This document shows, in pieces, positions 37,662-46,220 of a stretch of 64,000 nucleotides of DNA; the stretch's first letter is position 1; every line of letters begins with the position of its first letter. The position numbers and the translations under genes were made by a program. The notes beneath the pieces are model-generated. The model saw nothing but the letters and a program-made list of their open reading frames with translations, had not been told where the DNA came from and ran no database searches. The DNA is from Bradyrhizobium diazoefficiens USDA 110 (lineage in GTDB: Bacteria > Pseudomonadota > Alphaproteobacteria > Rhizobiales > Xanthobacteraceae). The stretch lies in assembly GCF_000011365.1 (NCBI RefSeq), contig NC_004463.1, positions 4,946,001-5,010,000 on the forward strand. Reading direction: 5' to 3'.

Positions 37662-38786
37662 ATGAACGCCCACCAATCGCTTGCGATCGGACAGAGGATC
37701 GATACGCGCGATGCGATTTTACCTGCCGTGACCGCGCCGGACGCGATGGTCCGTTTCGAAGGCATCTCGAAGACCTATCCGGCCTATCGCGGCAAGCCCG
37801 GCGTCAACGCCCTGCAGGACATCGACTTCGCGATCCCGCGCGGCTCGATCACCGGCGTGATCGGCCGCTCCGGCGCCGGCAAGTCGAGCCTGGTCCGGCT
37901 GATCAACGGGCTGGAGAAGCCAACCACGGGACGCGTGATCGTCGACAACAAGGATATCTCGGCGCTGGCGGGCCGCGAGTTGCGGCTGGCGCAGCGCTCG
38001 ATCGGCATGATCTTCCAGCATTTCAACCTGCTGTCGTCGCGCACCGCGGCCGACAACATCGCGTTGCCGCTTGAGATCGCCGGCTGGGCCAGGGCGGATA
38101 TCAAGGCCCGCGTCGCCGAGCTGCTGGCGCTGGTCGGCATCGCCGACAAGCACGACCGTTATCCCTCGGAACTGTCCGGCGGCCAGAAGCAGCGCGTCGG
38201 CATTGCGCGGGCGCTGGCGACACGGCCGAGCGTGCTGCTGTCGGACGAGGCGACGTCCGCGCTCGATCCGCAGACCACGCGCGCGATCCTCGATCTGCTT
38301 GCCAACATCAACCGCGAGCTTGGCGTGACCATCGTGCTGATCACCCACGAGATGTCCGTGGTGCGCCAGCTCGCCAGGGAAGTCGTGGTGCTCGATGCCG
38401 GCCACGTCGTCGAGAGCGGCCATGTCGCCGACATTTTCACCCATCCAAAGCATCCGATCACGCAGTCCTTCCTGGCCGAAGTGGTCGGCGACAGCCTGCC
38501 GGTGTCGCTGGCGAGCCGGATCGTGTCGGAGCCGTCTGCCGGCGGGCAGGCCGTGATCCGCGTGCAGGTGCGCGGGGCAGGGGCCGGCGACACGGTGGTG
38601 GCGCGGCTTGCGCGCGAGCTCGGCCTCGACGTTGCGCTGCTTGCGGCGCGCATCGACGAGATCGGCGGCCAGCATGTGGGCTCGCTCGTTCTCGGTGTAC
38701 CCGGCAGCGAGGACGTGCAGGCGCGGGTTCTCGCCTGGCTCTCTCAATACCAATTCCCGGCGGAGCGTCTCGGCTATGTCGCCTGA
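37662..38786 (+). CDS. metN: Methionine ABC transporter ATPase MetN
   Basis: 374 aa. Walker A GRSGAGKSS, signature LSGGQKQRVGIARALA, Walker B LLSDEATSALDP, H-loop ITHEMSVVRQ, and a C-terminal NIL/ACT-like domain (about 300-370) that senses methionine in MetN. ATG 37662 follows AAGAAGG; the frame extends upstream to 37500 without similarity. Overlaps metI by 11 bp. The 250-bp leader contains a GCGGC/GCCGC stem near the ribosome site, but no match to a known SAM riboswitch was found by eye. Confidence 0.95.
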   Translation: MNAHQSLAIGQRIDTRDAILPAVTAPDAMVRFEGISKTYPAYRGKPGVNALQDIDFAIPRGSITGVIGRSGAGKSSLVRLINGLEKPTTGRVIVDNKDISALAGRELRLAQRSIGMIFQHFNLLSSRTAADNIALPLEIAGWARADIKARVAELLALVGIADKHDRYPSELSGGQKQRVGIARALATRPSVLLSDEATSALDPQTTRAILDLLANINRELGVTIVLITHEMSVVRQLAREVVVLDAGHVVESGHVADIFTHPKHPITQSFLAEVVGDSLPVSLASRIVSEPSAGGQAVIRVQVRGAGAGDTVVARLARELGLDVALLAARIDEIGGQHVGSLVLGVPGSEDVQARVLAWLSQYQFPAERLGYVA

Positions 38787-39441
38787 ACTCATCAATTTGA
38801 TCATCCAGGCCACCTTCGAAAGCCTGTACATGGTCGGTATCGCAGCGCTGCTCGGTACCGCCTTCGGCCTGCCGCTCGGCGTGTTCCTGGCGACCAGCCG
38901 GAAAGGGGAGCTGTTCGCGGCCCCCGTCGTCAATCGCGTGCTCGGCATCGTCGTCAATGCGACGCGCTCGACGCCCTTCATCATCCTGGTCGTCGCCATC
39001 ATCCCGTTCACGCGGCTCGTCGCTGGCACCTCGATCGGTTCGACCGCGGCGATCGTGCCGCTGACAATCGCCTCGACGCCGTTCATCGCGCGCCTCGTCG
39101 AAGCCGCGATCCGCGAGGTCGATGGCGGCCTGATCGAGACCGCGTCCTCGTTCGGCGCTTCCCCGATGCAGATCGTGTTCAAGGTGCTGATCCCCGAGGC
39201 ATTGCCCGGCTTGTTGCTGGCCCTGACGCTCGCGGTGGTGAGCCTGCTCGGCTACTCCGCCATGGTCGGCGCCGTCGGAGGCGGGGGTCTGGGGGATCTC
39301 GGCATCCGTTACGGCTACCAGCGCTTCATGCCGGAGATGATGCTGGCCGTCGTCGTCGTGCTGATCGCACTGGTCCAGCTCGTCCAGAGCGCCGGCGACT
39401 ATCTGGCGGGCCGGGTCAATCGCCGGCTGCGGCATCGCTGA
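38776..39441 (+). CDS. metI: Methionine ABC transporter permease MetI
   Basis: 221 aa, five membrane segments, with the EAA loop (EAAIREVDGGLIETASSFGA then SPMQIVFKVLIPEALPG). Start ATG 38776 (MSPELINLIIQATFESLYMV) lies within the metN end, indicating coupling. Imports D/L-methionine with MetN and a MetQ lipoprotein; MetQ is not adjacent and must be elsewhere. A terminator-like hairpin follows. Confidence 0.95.
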   Translation: MSPELINLIIQATFESLYMVGIAALLGTAFGLPLGVFLATSRKGELFAAPVVNRVLGIVVNATRSTPFIILVVAIIPFTRLVAGTSIGSTAAIVPLTIASTPFIARLVEAAIREVDGGLIETASSFGASPMQIVFKVLIPEALPGLLLALTLAVVSLLGYSAMVGAVGGGGLGDLGIRYGYQRFMPEMMLAVVVVLIALVQLVQSAGDYLAGRVNRRLRHR

Positions 39442-39456
39442 CACAAGCTTCTACAC

Positions 39457-39483
39457 ACCGGAGAGCTCAATGCGCTCTCCGGT
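39457..39483 (+). terminator. Hairpin after metI
   Basis: ACCGGAGAGC and GCTCTCCGGT form a perfect 10-base stem around TCAATGC, 15 bases after the metI stop. No T-run follows. It also faces the end of the convergent PilZ-XRE gene and may serve both. Confidence 0.6.
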
Positions 39484-39533
39484 AACGCTCGCGGCTGCAG
39501 CCAGCGAGTGATGTCGCCTTCGTCAGCGTGAAT

Positions 39534-40091
39534 TCACTCCGCCGCCAGTTCGACCTCGCTCGCGGTGGGCAATCCGATCGACGGCGGGCCGGCAACCAGG
39601 CTGTCGAGGTCGACCAGCAACAGATCGGCAATGTGGGTGAGCTGGTGGAGCGGGATGCTGATCTCGCCGTTCTCGGCACGTGACACGTAATCGGGCGAGA
39701 CGCCAATGAAGTTCGCAATCTGGAGCTCGGTATAGCCCCGTGCTTCGCGCGCGCCGCGCACCTGCGCGCCGATATGCTGCCGGTGCAAAGCCTGCTCTGC
39801 TTCGGTCATCATGAGGGCCTGCTCGTCCAGGCTCGCAACACCGTCCGCGAATGCGACGCCGAGCAGTCTGCGCTTCTGCCATGCCACACGACAGGGTTTT
39901 CGCAGCCCGTCGGCAAAGATCAGCGTGGCCTCCTTCGGAAACGACAGCGACCAGTCTAGCTTCAGTCTTGCACCCGTGCCTGATACGTCCGAGATCGTGC
40001 AGGGGATGCTGACGATGCCCCTGGCACCGTCAAACTCGATGATCCCGGTCCTCGCGGTCGGTTGCCTGGTCGCAGCGCGCAATTCGCTCAT
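39534..40091 (-). CDS. PilZ-XRE fusion regulator
   Basis: 185 aa. Residues 1-85 look like PilZ: an Arg-rich start (RQPTAR, spaced one longer than the usual RxxxR), then the DxSxxG motif (CTISDVSGTGARL) that binds cyclic-di-GMP in many PilZ proteins. Residues about 115-170 form a clear XRE/Cro helix-turn-helix (GAQVRGAREARGYTELQIAN then FIGVSPDYVSRAENG). ATG 40091 (MSELRAATRQ) is chosen; the frame extends to 40205. Divergent from the siderophore receptor 370 bp away. Ligand binding is inference. Confidence 0.82.
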   Translation of the reverse strand: MSELRAATRQPTARTGIIEFDGARGIVSIPCTISDVSGTGARLKLDWSLSFPKEATLIFADGLRKPCRVAWQKRRLLGVAFADGVASLDEQALMMTEAEQALHRQHIGAQVRGAREARGYTELQIANFIGVSPDYVSRAENGEISIPLHQLTHIADLLLVDLDSLVAGPPSIGLPTASEVELAAE

Positions 40092-40294
40092 GGACGTCGA
40101 ACCCCGGGTGCCCAGCACGCGCCGGCACAGAACGTTGCGGTGCGTTCCGCAAAATGAATGAAGTATCCCGCAGCTGAATCTACCTCCTGGGTTCCTCAGG
40201 CTCAATCGAGCCTGGCGGGCATGGTAAAGGATTCGTTCTCCGCGCTCGCCTTCGATGTCGGCGGATGTCCTGTCCGGTCGATCGATCGTGTTCG

Positions 40295-40311
40295 TCTAGA
40301 AGGATTCCAAA
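40295..40311 (+). promoter_or_regulatory. Candidate iron-control (ICE/Irr-type) box upstream of receptor
   Basis: TCTAGAA-GGA-TTCCAAA is an imperfect inverted repeat about 170 bp before the TonB receptor. It resembles the Irr-bound iron control element as I recall it (TTTAGAA/TTCTAAA half-sites, spacing from memory) with one change in each arm. The rest of the 370-bp gap shows no gene. Call is tentative. Confidence 0.3.
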
Positions 40312-40461
40312 TCCGGAGCCCATGCACGTTGGGTCGCGCATGGGCGCATTCGCCGCAGTTGCTGCGCACAGCTCTGGAGAAATTCTAACGCTGTTCCTAT
40401 CGCACTCCGAAATCGCCTGCGTTAGGGCGGGGCATCAAGAACGATACCGGCAAAGCCGGCA

Positions 40462-42774
40462 GTGCGTGGGGCCTCGCAAGACGTGACCAACTTCCAACTT
40501 CCTTCGCGTTCCCAAACGCGTCTTCGACAGCTTCAGGTGTTCTTCTTCGGCGCCGTCAGCACATTTTCTCTCGTCGCCCCCTTCGGTTCGGTGCAGGCGC
40601 AGACGCAAATTCCCGCTGTCTCCGTTGAAGCGCCGGCTCAGCGTGCCCGTCCCGCGGCGGTTGCTTCGTCGCGACGGTCGGCAACGACGCGCAGCTCCCG
40701 CACCAATCGTCACGCTCCCGCGCAGCAAGCCGCGCCAACCCAGTCGGCCTCGAACGGCGCCACCGGCGAACGCGCCAACGGTCCGGTGCGCGGGTTCGTC
40801 GCCACGCGCAGCGGCACCGCCACCAAGACCGATACGCCGCTGATCGAAACGCCGCAGTCGGTGTCCGTCGTCACCACGGACCAGGTCAGGAACCAGGGCG
40901 CGGTCTCGATCGGCGAGGCCCTGCGCTACACCGCCGGCGTCAGCGGCGACGTCAATGGCGGTTCGGACACCCGCTTCGGCGCCCTCCAGATCCGCGGCTT
41001 CGACACCACCATGTCGGGCCTCTACGTCGACGGCCTGCGAATCCCATCGAGCAACTACGTGCATTTCAACGGCCTCGATCCCTACGGCGCCGAGCGCCTC
41101 GAGGTCCTCAAGGGGCCGTCCTCGGCGATGTATGGCGGCAGCGGCACCGGCGGCATCCTCAACTACGTGACCAAGCTGCCGACCGCTCAGCAGTTCGGCG
41201 AGGTCTCGGTCTCCGGCGGCAGCTTCAACCGCTATCAGGGCCAGTTCGACATGGGCGGCTCCGCCAACAAGGACGGCACCGTGCTGTGGCGGCTGACCGG
41301 CGTGGTCCGCGACGGCGAGACCCAGGTCGACTTCACCAAGGACAACCGCGTCTTCATCGCGCCCGCAATCACCTTCAAGCCGAACGAGGACACCACCATC
41401 ACGATCCTGGCCAACTACCAGAGGGACCGGGCAGGGTGGGGCCTCCAGTTCCTGCCCGCCTCAGGCACGGTGTGGCCGAACAACGGCCGCACCATCCCGG
41501 TCTCGTTCTTCGCCGGCGTGCCGAGCTTCAACGCGTTCAACACCGAGATCGCAACCGCCGGCTACCAGCTCTCGCACAATTTGACCGACAACATCACGTT
41601 CCGGCAGAACCTGCGCTACGCCTATCAGCACAACGAGGAAAAGGTGTTTTACGGCGGAGGCTATACCGACGAGGCCGCGGGGCAGCTCGCGCGTTTCGGC
41701 AGCTACAGCAACTCGTACATCAACTCCTTCGCGGTGGACAACCAGCTCCAGGGCAAGTTCACCACCGGCATCCTCAGCCACACCACGCTGGTCGGGATCG
41801 ACTATCGCAACACCTCCTTCCGCGACACCGCCTTTGGCGTCACGACCTCGGCCCCCGAGATCAACGTGTTCAATCCGGTCTATAGCTACGATTGGACCAT
41901 CGGCGCGATGAGCGACAACACCGGCGTCAAGCAGTCGCAGGTCGGCCTCTACGCGCAGGACCAGATCAGGCTCGGCCGGCTGTCGTTCCAGCTCGGCGGT
42001 CGCCAGGATTTCGTCACCACGCAGGTCGACAGCGGTATCTTCGACACATCGGTCTCGAAGGATGCTTCGGCCTTCACTGGCCGCGCCGCCGTGATGTACA
42101 ATTTCAACAACGGCATCGCGCCGTATTTCAGCTATTCCGAGTCGTTTCTGCCGGTGCTCGCAACCGGACCGGGCGGCCAGCTGCTCAACCCTGAAACCGG
42201 CGTGCAGTACGAGGTCGGCGTAAAGTACCAGCCGATCGGATGGAACGCGCTGTTCACCTTCGCCGCCTTCGACCTGACGCGCGACAACGTCGTCACCTAC
42301 GCGCCTCCGCTGAACGTTGCTGAGCAGACCGGTCAGGTGAAATCGCGCGGCATCGAGCTCGAAGGTACCATGTCGCTCGCCGACGGCTGGAACCTGCGCG
42401 CCGCCTATGCCTATGTCGACGCCATGCTCACGCAGGATCCGGTGAATGTCGGCAAGGCGCCGGTCACCGTGCCGCTCAACCGTGCCTCGCTGTGGAGTGA
42501 CTACACGCTTCAGAACGGGCCGCTCGCCGGCCTCCAGTTCGGCGCCGGAGTCCGCTATGTCGGCGCGACCTGGGGTGACGATGCCAACACGTTCAAGGTG
42601 GGAGCCTCGACCGTGCTGGATGCGCTTGTTGCCTACACCAGGGACAATTGGCGCCTGTCGCTGAACGTCGCCAACCTTGCCGACACGCGCTATGTCGCCG
42701 CCTGCTACAGCCTGTCGGGCTGCTTCTACGCGGAGGGACGCAAGGCCATCGGCAAGCTGACCTATCGCTGGTGA
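40462..42774 (+). CDS. TonB-dependent siderophore receptor
   Basis: 770 aa outer-membrane receptor, FhuA/FoxA-like. Signal peptide (VFFFGAVSTFSLVAPFGSVQ-AQ), a Ser/Arg/Ala-rich linker, the plug domain (TPLIETPQSVSVVTTDQVRN; ALRYTAGVSGDV; RLEVLKGPSSAMYGGSGTGG) and a 22-strand barrel ending in aromatic KLTYRW. The plug sequence is typical of ferric hydroxamate receptors. Start is GTG 40462 or GTG 40483 (nearer the signal peptide, with GGGG upstream); neither is decisive. A PepSY membrane protein follows after 57 bp, likely the partner that reduces the siderophore iron. Confidence 0.94.
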   Translation: MRGASQDVTNFQLPSRSQTRLRQLQVFFFGAVSTFSLVAPFGSVQAQTQIPAVSVEAPAQRARPAAVASSRRSATTRSSRTNRHAPAQQAAPTQSASNGATGERANGPVRGFVATRSGTATKTDTPLIETPQSVSVVTTDQVRNQGAVSIGEALRYTAGVSGDVNGGSDTRFGALQIRGFDTTMSGLYVDGLRIPSSNYVHFNGLDPYGAERLEVLKGPSSAMYGGSGTGGILNYVTKLPTAQQFGEVSVSGGSFNRYQGQFDMGGSANKDGTVLWRLTGVVRDGETQVDFTKDNRVFIAPAITFKPNEDTTITILANYQRDRAGWGLQFLPASGTVWPNNGRTIPVSFFAGVPSFNAFNTEIATAGYQLSHNLTDNITFRQNLRYAYQHNEEKVFYGGGYTDEAAGQLARFGSYSNSYINSFAVDNQLQGKFTTGILSHTTLVGIDYRNTSFRDTAFGVTTSAPEINVFNPVYSYDWTIGAMSDNTGVKQSQVGLYAQDQIRLGRLSFQLGGRQDFVTTQVDSGIFDTSVSKDASAFTGRAAVMYNFNNGIAPYFSYSESFLPVLATGPGGQLLNPETGVQYEVGVKYQPIGWNALFTFAAFDLTRDNVVTYAPPLNVAEQTGQVKSRGIELEGTMSLADGWNLRAAYAYVDAMLTQDPVNVGKAPVTVPLNRASLWSDYTLQNGPLAGLQFGAGVRYVGATWGDDANTFKVGASTVLDALVAYTRDNWRLSLNVANLADTRYVAACYSLSGCFYAEGRKAIGKLTYRW

Positions 42775-42831
42775 GTTCAAATTGAAAACGATCCGGCAAG
42801 CGGGACCGGACCTGTTTGGTGAGAGACGACG

Positions 42832-44121
42832 ATGAGAGCGATATTCGGCAGGCTGCATCGCTGGGCGGGACTGCTCACGGCCGGATTCCTGTTCTTCTCC
42901 GGCATCACCGGCGCGATCATTTCCTGGGATCACGAGATCGACGACGTCCTGAACAGCCACCTGTTCGACGTCACCAGCAAGGGACCGGCCATTCCCTCGA
43001 TCGAGCTCGCCAAGCTGATCGAGCAGCGCGATCCCCGCGCGCGCGTCGTCTATCTCTTCATGACGCCGGAGGAGGGCCACTCGCTGTGGTTCTTCATCAT
43101 GCCGCGGATCGATCCCGCGACCGGCAAGCGCTATGCCCTCGACTACAATCAGGTCTTCCTCGATCCCAACACCGGCGTCGAGCTGGGGCGGCGCTATTGG
43201 GGCGCGGTGTGGCCGGTGACGCGGGAGAACTTCGTCTCGTTCCTCTACAAGCTGCACTACACGATGCACATCCCGGAGTTCTGGGGCAGCGACCGCTGGG
43301 GCATGCGCCTGCTCGGCATCATCGCCATCATTTGGACCATCGACTGCTTCGTCGGCTTCTACCTGACCCTGCCGTCACGGCGCAGCGCGAAGGCCGCGCG
43401 GGCGCCGCAAGTCACGCGCCAGCTCGAACGCGGCTTCTGGGCGCGCTGGGCGCCGGCCTGGACCATCAAGACGTCGGGCAGCGCTTACCGGATCAATTTC
43501 GACATCCACCGCGCCTTCAGCCTGTGGACCTGGGGCGTGCTGTTCGTCATCGCCTTCACGGCGTTCTCGCTGAACCTCTATTTCGAAGTGTTCTCGCCGC
43601 TGATGAAGATGGTGTCGAACTACACGCCGACGCCCTATGAGCAGCGGCCGTACCGCGATCTCGACAATCCGATCGAGCCCAAGGTGACATTTGCCGACAT
43701 CGCCGCGCGCGCGGCGGCCGACGGCAAGGGGCGAGGGTGGTCCACTCCGGTCGGCGCGCTCAGCTACGGCCCCGCTCACGGGGTCTATGCCGCCGCCTAC
43801 TTCCATCCCGGCGACGACCACGGCGCCGGCGGCGTCGGCCCGGCGCAGCTCTATTACGACAGCGAGGACGGCCGTCCGCTCGGCGCGCGTCTGCCCTGGG
43901 TCGGCACCGCCGCCGACATCTTCGTGCAGGCGCAGTTTCCGCTGCATTCAGGCCGCATCGTCGGACTGTTCGGCCGCATCCTGATCTCGATCATGGGGCT
44001 GGTGGTGGCCGCGCTCTCGGTCACCGGCGTCGTGATCTGGTGGCGCAAGCGCCGCGCCCGTGTCCGGGTGCGCGAGACCGCCGCGATGCGCCTGAGCCGG
44101 CAGCTCACGCCGGCGGAGTAG
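42832..44121 (+). CDS. PepSY-domain inner-membrane protein (PiuB/ferric reductase-like)
   Basis: 429 aa. Membrane helix at the N-terminus (LHRWAGLLTAGFLFFSGITG), two more around 150-170 and 205-225, and the last near 380-400 (SIMGLVVAALSVTGVVIWWR), with PepSY regions in the periplasmic loops. The LHRW-type start and His residues in KLHYTMHIPEFWG fit PiuB-type proteins found beside TonB siderophore receptors and thought to act in ferric-siderophore reduction. Probably cotranscribed with the receptor. Confidence 0.9.
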   Translation: MRAIFGRLHRWAGLLTAGFLFFSGITGAIISWDHEIDDVLNSHLFDVTSKGPAIPSIELAKLIEQRDPRARVVYLFMTPEEGHSLWFFIMPRIDPATGKRYALDYNQVFLDPNTGVELGRRYWGAVWPVTRENFVSFLYKLHYTMHIPEFWGSDRWGMRLLGIIAIIWTIDCFVGFYLTLPSRRSAKAARAPQVTRQLERGFWARWAPAWTIKTSGSAYRINFDIHRAFSLWTWGVLFVIAFTAFSLNLYFEVFSPLMKMVSNYTPTPYEQRPYRDLDNPIEPKVTFADIAARAAADGKGRGWSTPVGALSYGPAHGVYAAAYFHPGDDHGAGGVGPAQLYYDSEDGRPLGARLPWVGTAADIFVQAQFPLHSGRIVGLFGRILISIMGLVVAALSVTGVVIWWRKRRARVRVRETAAMRLSRQLTPAE

Positions 44122-44321
44122 GGCGCTCACGCCCCCGCCGGTGATCGCAACGGCTTACGCGTTGATCGGAATCAAATCCGCCCCTGGGAACCTTCGCTAG
44201 CTTCGCGGGGTGTTTAACCCGATTTGCAGTTGCGTCAGCCAGGGCTTGGAGGCCCATGTTTGCTTTCCTCTCCGATAAGAGGGCCAGGCACGCCAGGACA
44301 GGTGGACGCGAGAGGATTGTG

Positions 44322-44540
44322 ATGCGCACTTACTATTTCGACATGAAGGATGGCGTTCCGGCTCGGGACAAGTCGGGTCTGGAGTTTGGAAGCGACGGCG
44401 CCGCCATTGCCCACAGCAAGAGCCTGGCGGAAGACGTTCGCACGAAGAGGCCGGGAGGACATCCAGATCTCCGGATCGTCGTCATCGATGAGAACGGCCG
44501 CGAAGTTCATCGCGAGCCGGTATATTCGAAGAACCGTTGA
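44322..44540 (+). CDS. DUF6894-like small protein
   Basis: 72 aa: MRTYYFDMKDGVPARDKSGL, EFGSDGAAIAHSKSLAEDVR and LRIVVIDENGREVHREPVYS. The Y-F-D...DG...D..G.E pattern fits the small DUF6894 proteins common in rhizobia, of unknown function. GAGAGG before ATG 44322 supports this start over ATG 44256. Alone, no obvious partner. Confidence 0.75.
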   Translation: MRTYYFDMKDGVPARDKSGLEFGSDGAAIAHSKSLAEDVRTKRPGGHPDLRIVVIDENGREVHREPVYSKNR

Positions 44541-44664
44541 CCATAGCGGTCCATTTACGCCGGCGGAGCAGGGCCCCACGACGGCGCGGCGACCACCACG
44601 GATGAACCTTCCCGCGAAACAGAGGCACCAAGACTGAAGACAGCTCTTGCTTCGTGGGATCGAT

Positions 44665-45492
44665 ATGAAGTGCCTTGCCCTACTCTGCCTGCTCGTCCTG
44701 GCTGCGCCTGCCCATGCGGCCACTCCCGAGCAGCGCTATCTCGAGCTGCGCGATCGCTACATCGCAAAGTTCTCGAAGGCTGCGGAAAACGACGAGACCT
44801 CCAGGCAGCACGATGCGGCGCTCAACGAGCTGGCAGGCGTGCTGCGCGGCTTGGTGGGGCCGGTCGCGATCAAGGGGCTGCCGGCAGAGGGCAAGTCGAA
44901 CGCCGATACGCTTTTCAAGGGTGACTCAGGCTTCGGCCATCTCGACGGGCTCGGTTTTGCGTCGGAAGGCGACAAGCTGCAAGCTGTGGTGACGACCATG
45001 GCGCTGCTCAAGCACTGGCTGCGCGAGCATCGCGAGGACGGCATGCCGCAGGAGACCGGCGCCGCATTCAAGTCGGATCGCTTCTATTATCAAGCGATCC
45101 AGGACTCAGCGTTCGCCAAATATGCCGAGCTGCCGGTCACCAAGCCCGCATCCGCGAGCGCCGCAGTCGCCGTTCTCGGCGTGCGCGGCAATGGCGATCT
45201 GAAGGGACCGCCGCATGAAATCGACGTCGTCGCGATCCAGGGCGAGAAGGTCTTCTTTCTCACCTCATCGGACGCCGTGAAGACGACGCCGATCCCGGCC
45301 TGCGAGAAGGTCTGGAAGCAGATGATGGCGAGGCCCGTCGACAAGAAGGATCCGCGCGGCGACATGACCCGCGAAGATAACGCGATGACGGCCTTCACGG
45401 CGTGCTTCGCCAAGGAAGCACCAAGCCAGGGCTGGTTCGCGGCCGCCGTCAAGAAGGCGCAGAGCCAGTTGGACCTGCTGCCGCTGCGCTAG
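44665..45492 (+). CDS. Exported hypothetical protein
   Basis: 275 aa. Signal peptide MKCLALLCLLVLAAPAHA with cleavage before ATPEQ. The mature protein is helical and mixed (RYLELRDRYIAKFSKAAEND; HLDGLGFASEGDKLQAVVTT) and has two later Cys (IPACEKVW; FTACFAKE) that could form a disulfide. No known domain recognised. ATG 44665 is chosen because it starts the signal peptide; the frame reaches 44647. Confidence 0.75.
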   Translation: MKCLALLCLLVLAAPAHAATPEQRYLELRDRYIAKFSKAAENDETSRQHDAALNELAGVLRGLVGPVAIKGLPAEGKSNADTLFKGDSGFGHLDGLGFASEGDKLQAVVTTMALLKHWLREHREDGMPQETGAAFKSDRFYYQAIQDSAFAKYAELPVTKPASASAAVAVLGVRGNGDLKGPPHEIDVVAIQGEKVFFLTSSDAVKTTPIPACEKVWKQMMARPVDKKDPRGDMTREDNAMTAFTACFAKEAPSQGWFAAAVKKAQSQLDLLPLR

Positions 45493-45671
45493 CTTTGCCG
45501 CATCGCCACGATCTTGGCCGGCCAGTGCCACTGCACGTCAAAGGACAACCAAGAAAGTCAGCATAGGCACCATAATGACGCGGGCGCATCCGCGTTCGGC
45601 GAAAAGATTCGCTTTCAATTCCCCGCTGCAATGATAACATCCCAAAGTTGTATTTTTTAAGGACATTTCCC

Positions 45672-46136
45672 ATGACCCATGCGCTCAATCTCACGCTGAA
45701 AATCAAGCAGGATGCCGCGACACAGGCGCAATTGAAGAATCTCGAGGCGATCTTCGCCGACAAGGTTCAGCCCTTGATCGAAGACGCGCTGAAGAAATCC
45801 AGGATCGTTCATTTCGCGCGCGTCGTCGTCATCGGCACCGAATACATCCAGGTCATCACCGAATATGAGGGCTCGCATCAGGAATACACCGAATTCTTCC
45901 GGCGCGAGCTTACCCCGGTCTTTGCGGCGATATTTTCGCTGGCAGATATGGGCGGCAAGGAGCTGGACGTCACCAACCCCAATGCATTTTTCGAATTCTC
46001 CAAGAGTCGCAACGAGCGTTCGCTCGGCAAGGCGACCGACAACTCGACAGACATCAACGGCAATCCGTCCGGCTGGCTGTTCTCGGCCTATGACCACATG
46101 ACGGTCGAAGACATCCTGACAAGGCTCGGGAAATAG
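45672..46136 (+). CDS. Unknown protein paired with DyP peroxidase
   Basis: 154 aa, cytoplasmic. MTHALNLTLKIKQDAATQAQ, then ALKKSRIVHFARVVVIGTEY and IQVITEYEGSHQEYTEFFRR suggest a ferredoxin-like alpha-beta fold, similar by eye to modules found in some peroxidase-linked proteins. No catalytic motif. AAGGA (45659-45663) supports ATG 45672. It ends 84 bp before the DyP peroxidase, so the two are likely one transcript and possibly a complex or substrate-presentation partner; inference. Confidence 0.7.
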   Translation: MTHALNLTLKIKQDAATQAQLKNLEAIFADKVQPLIEDALKKSRIVHFARVVVIGTEYIQVITEYEGSHQEYTEFFRRELTPVFAAIFSLADMGGKELDVTNPNAFFEFSKSRNERSLGKATDNSTDINGNPSGWLFSAYDHMTVEDILTRLGK

Positions 46137-46220
46137 CATTGCGGGCGCATTCGCTCGCTTGACGAGCGACGTGCCCGGCTCTGTGGCTGGCTATCGAGCG
46201 TTCCGACAAGGACAGACGCG

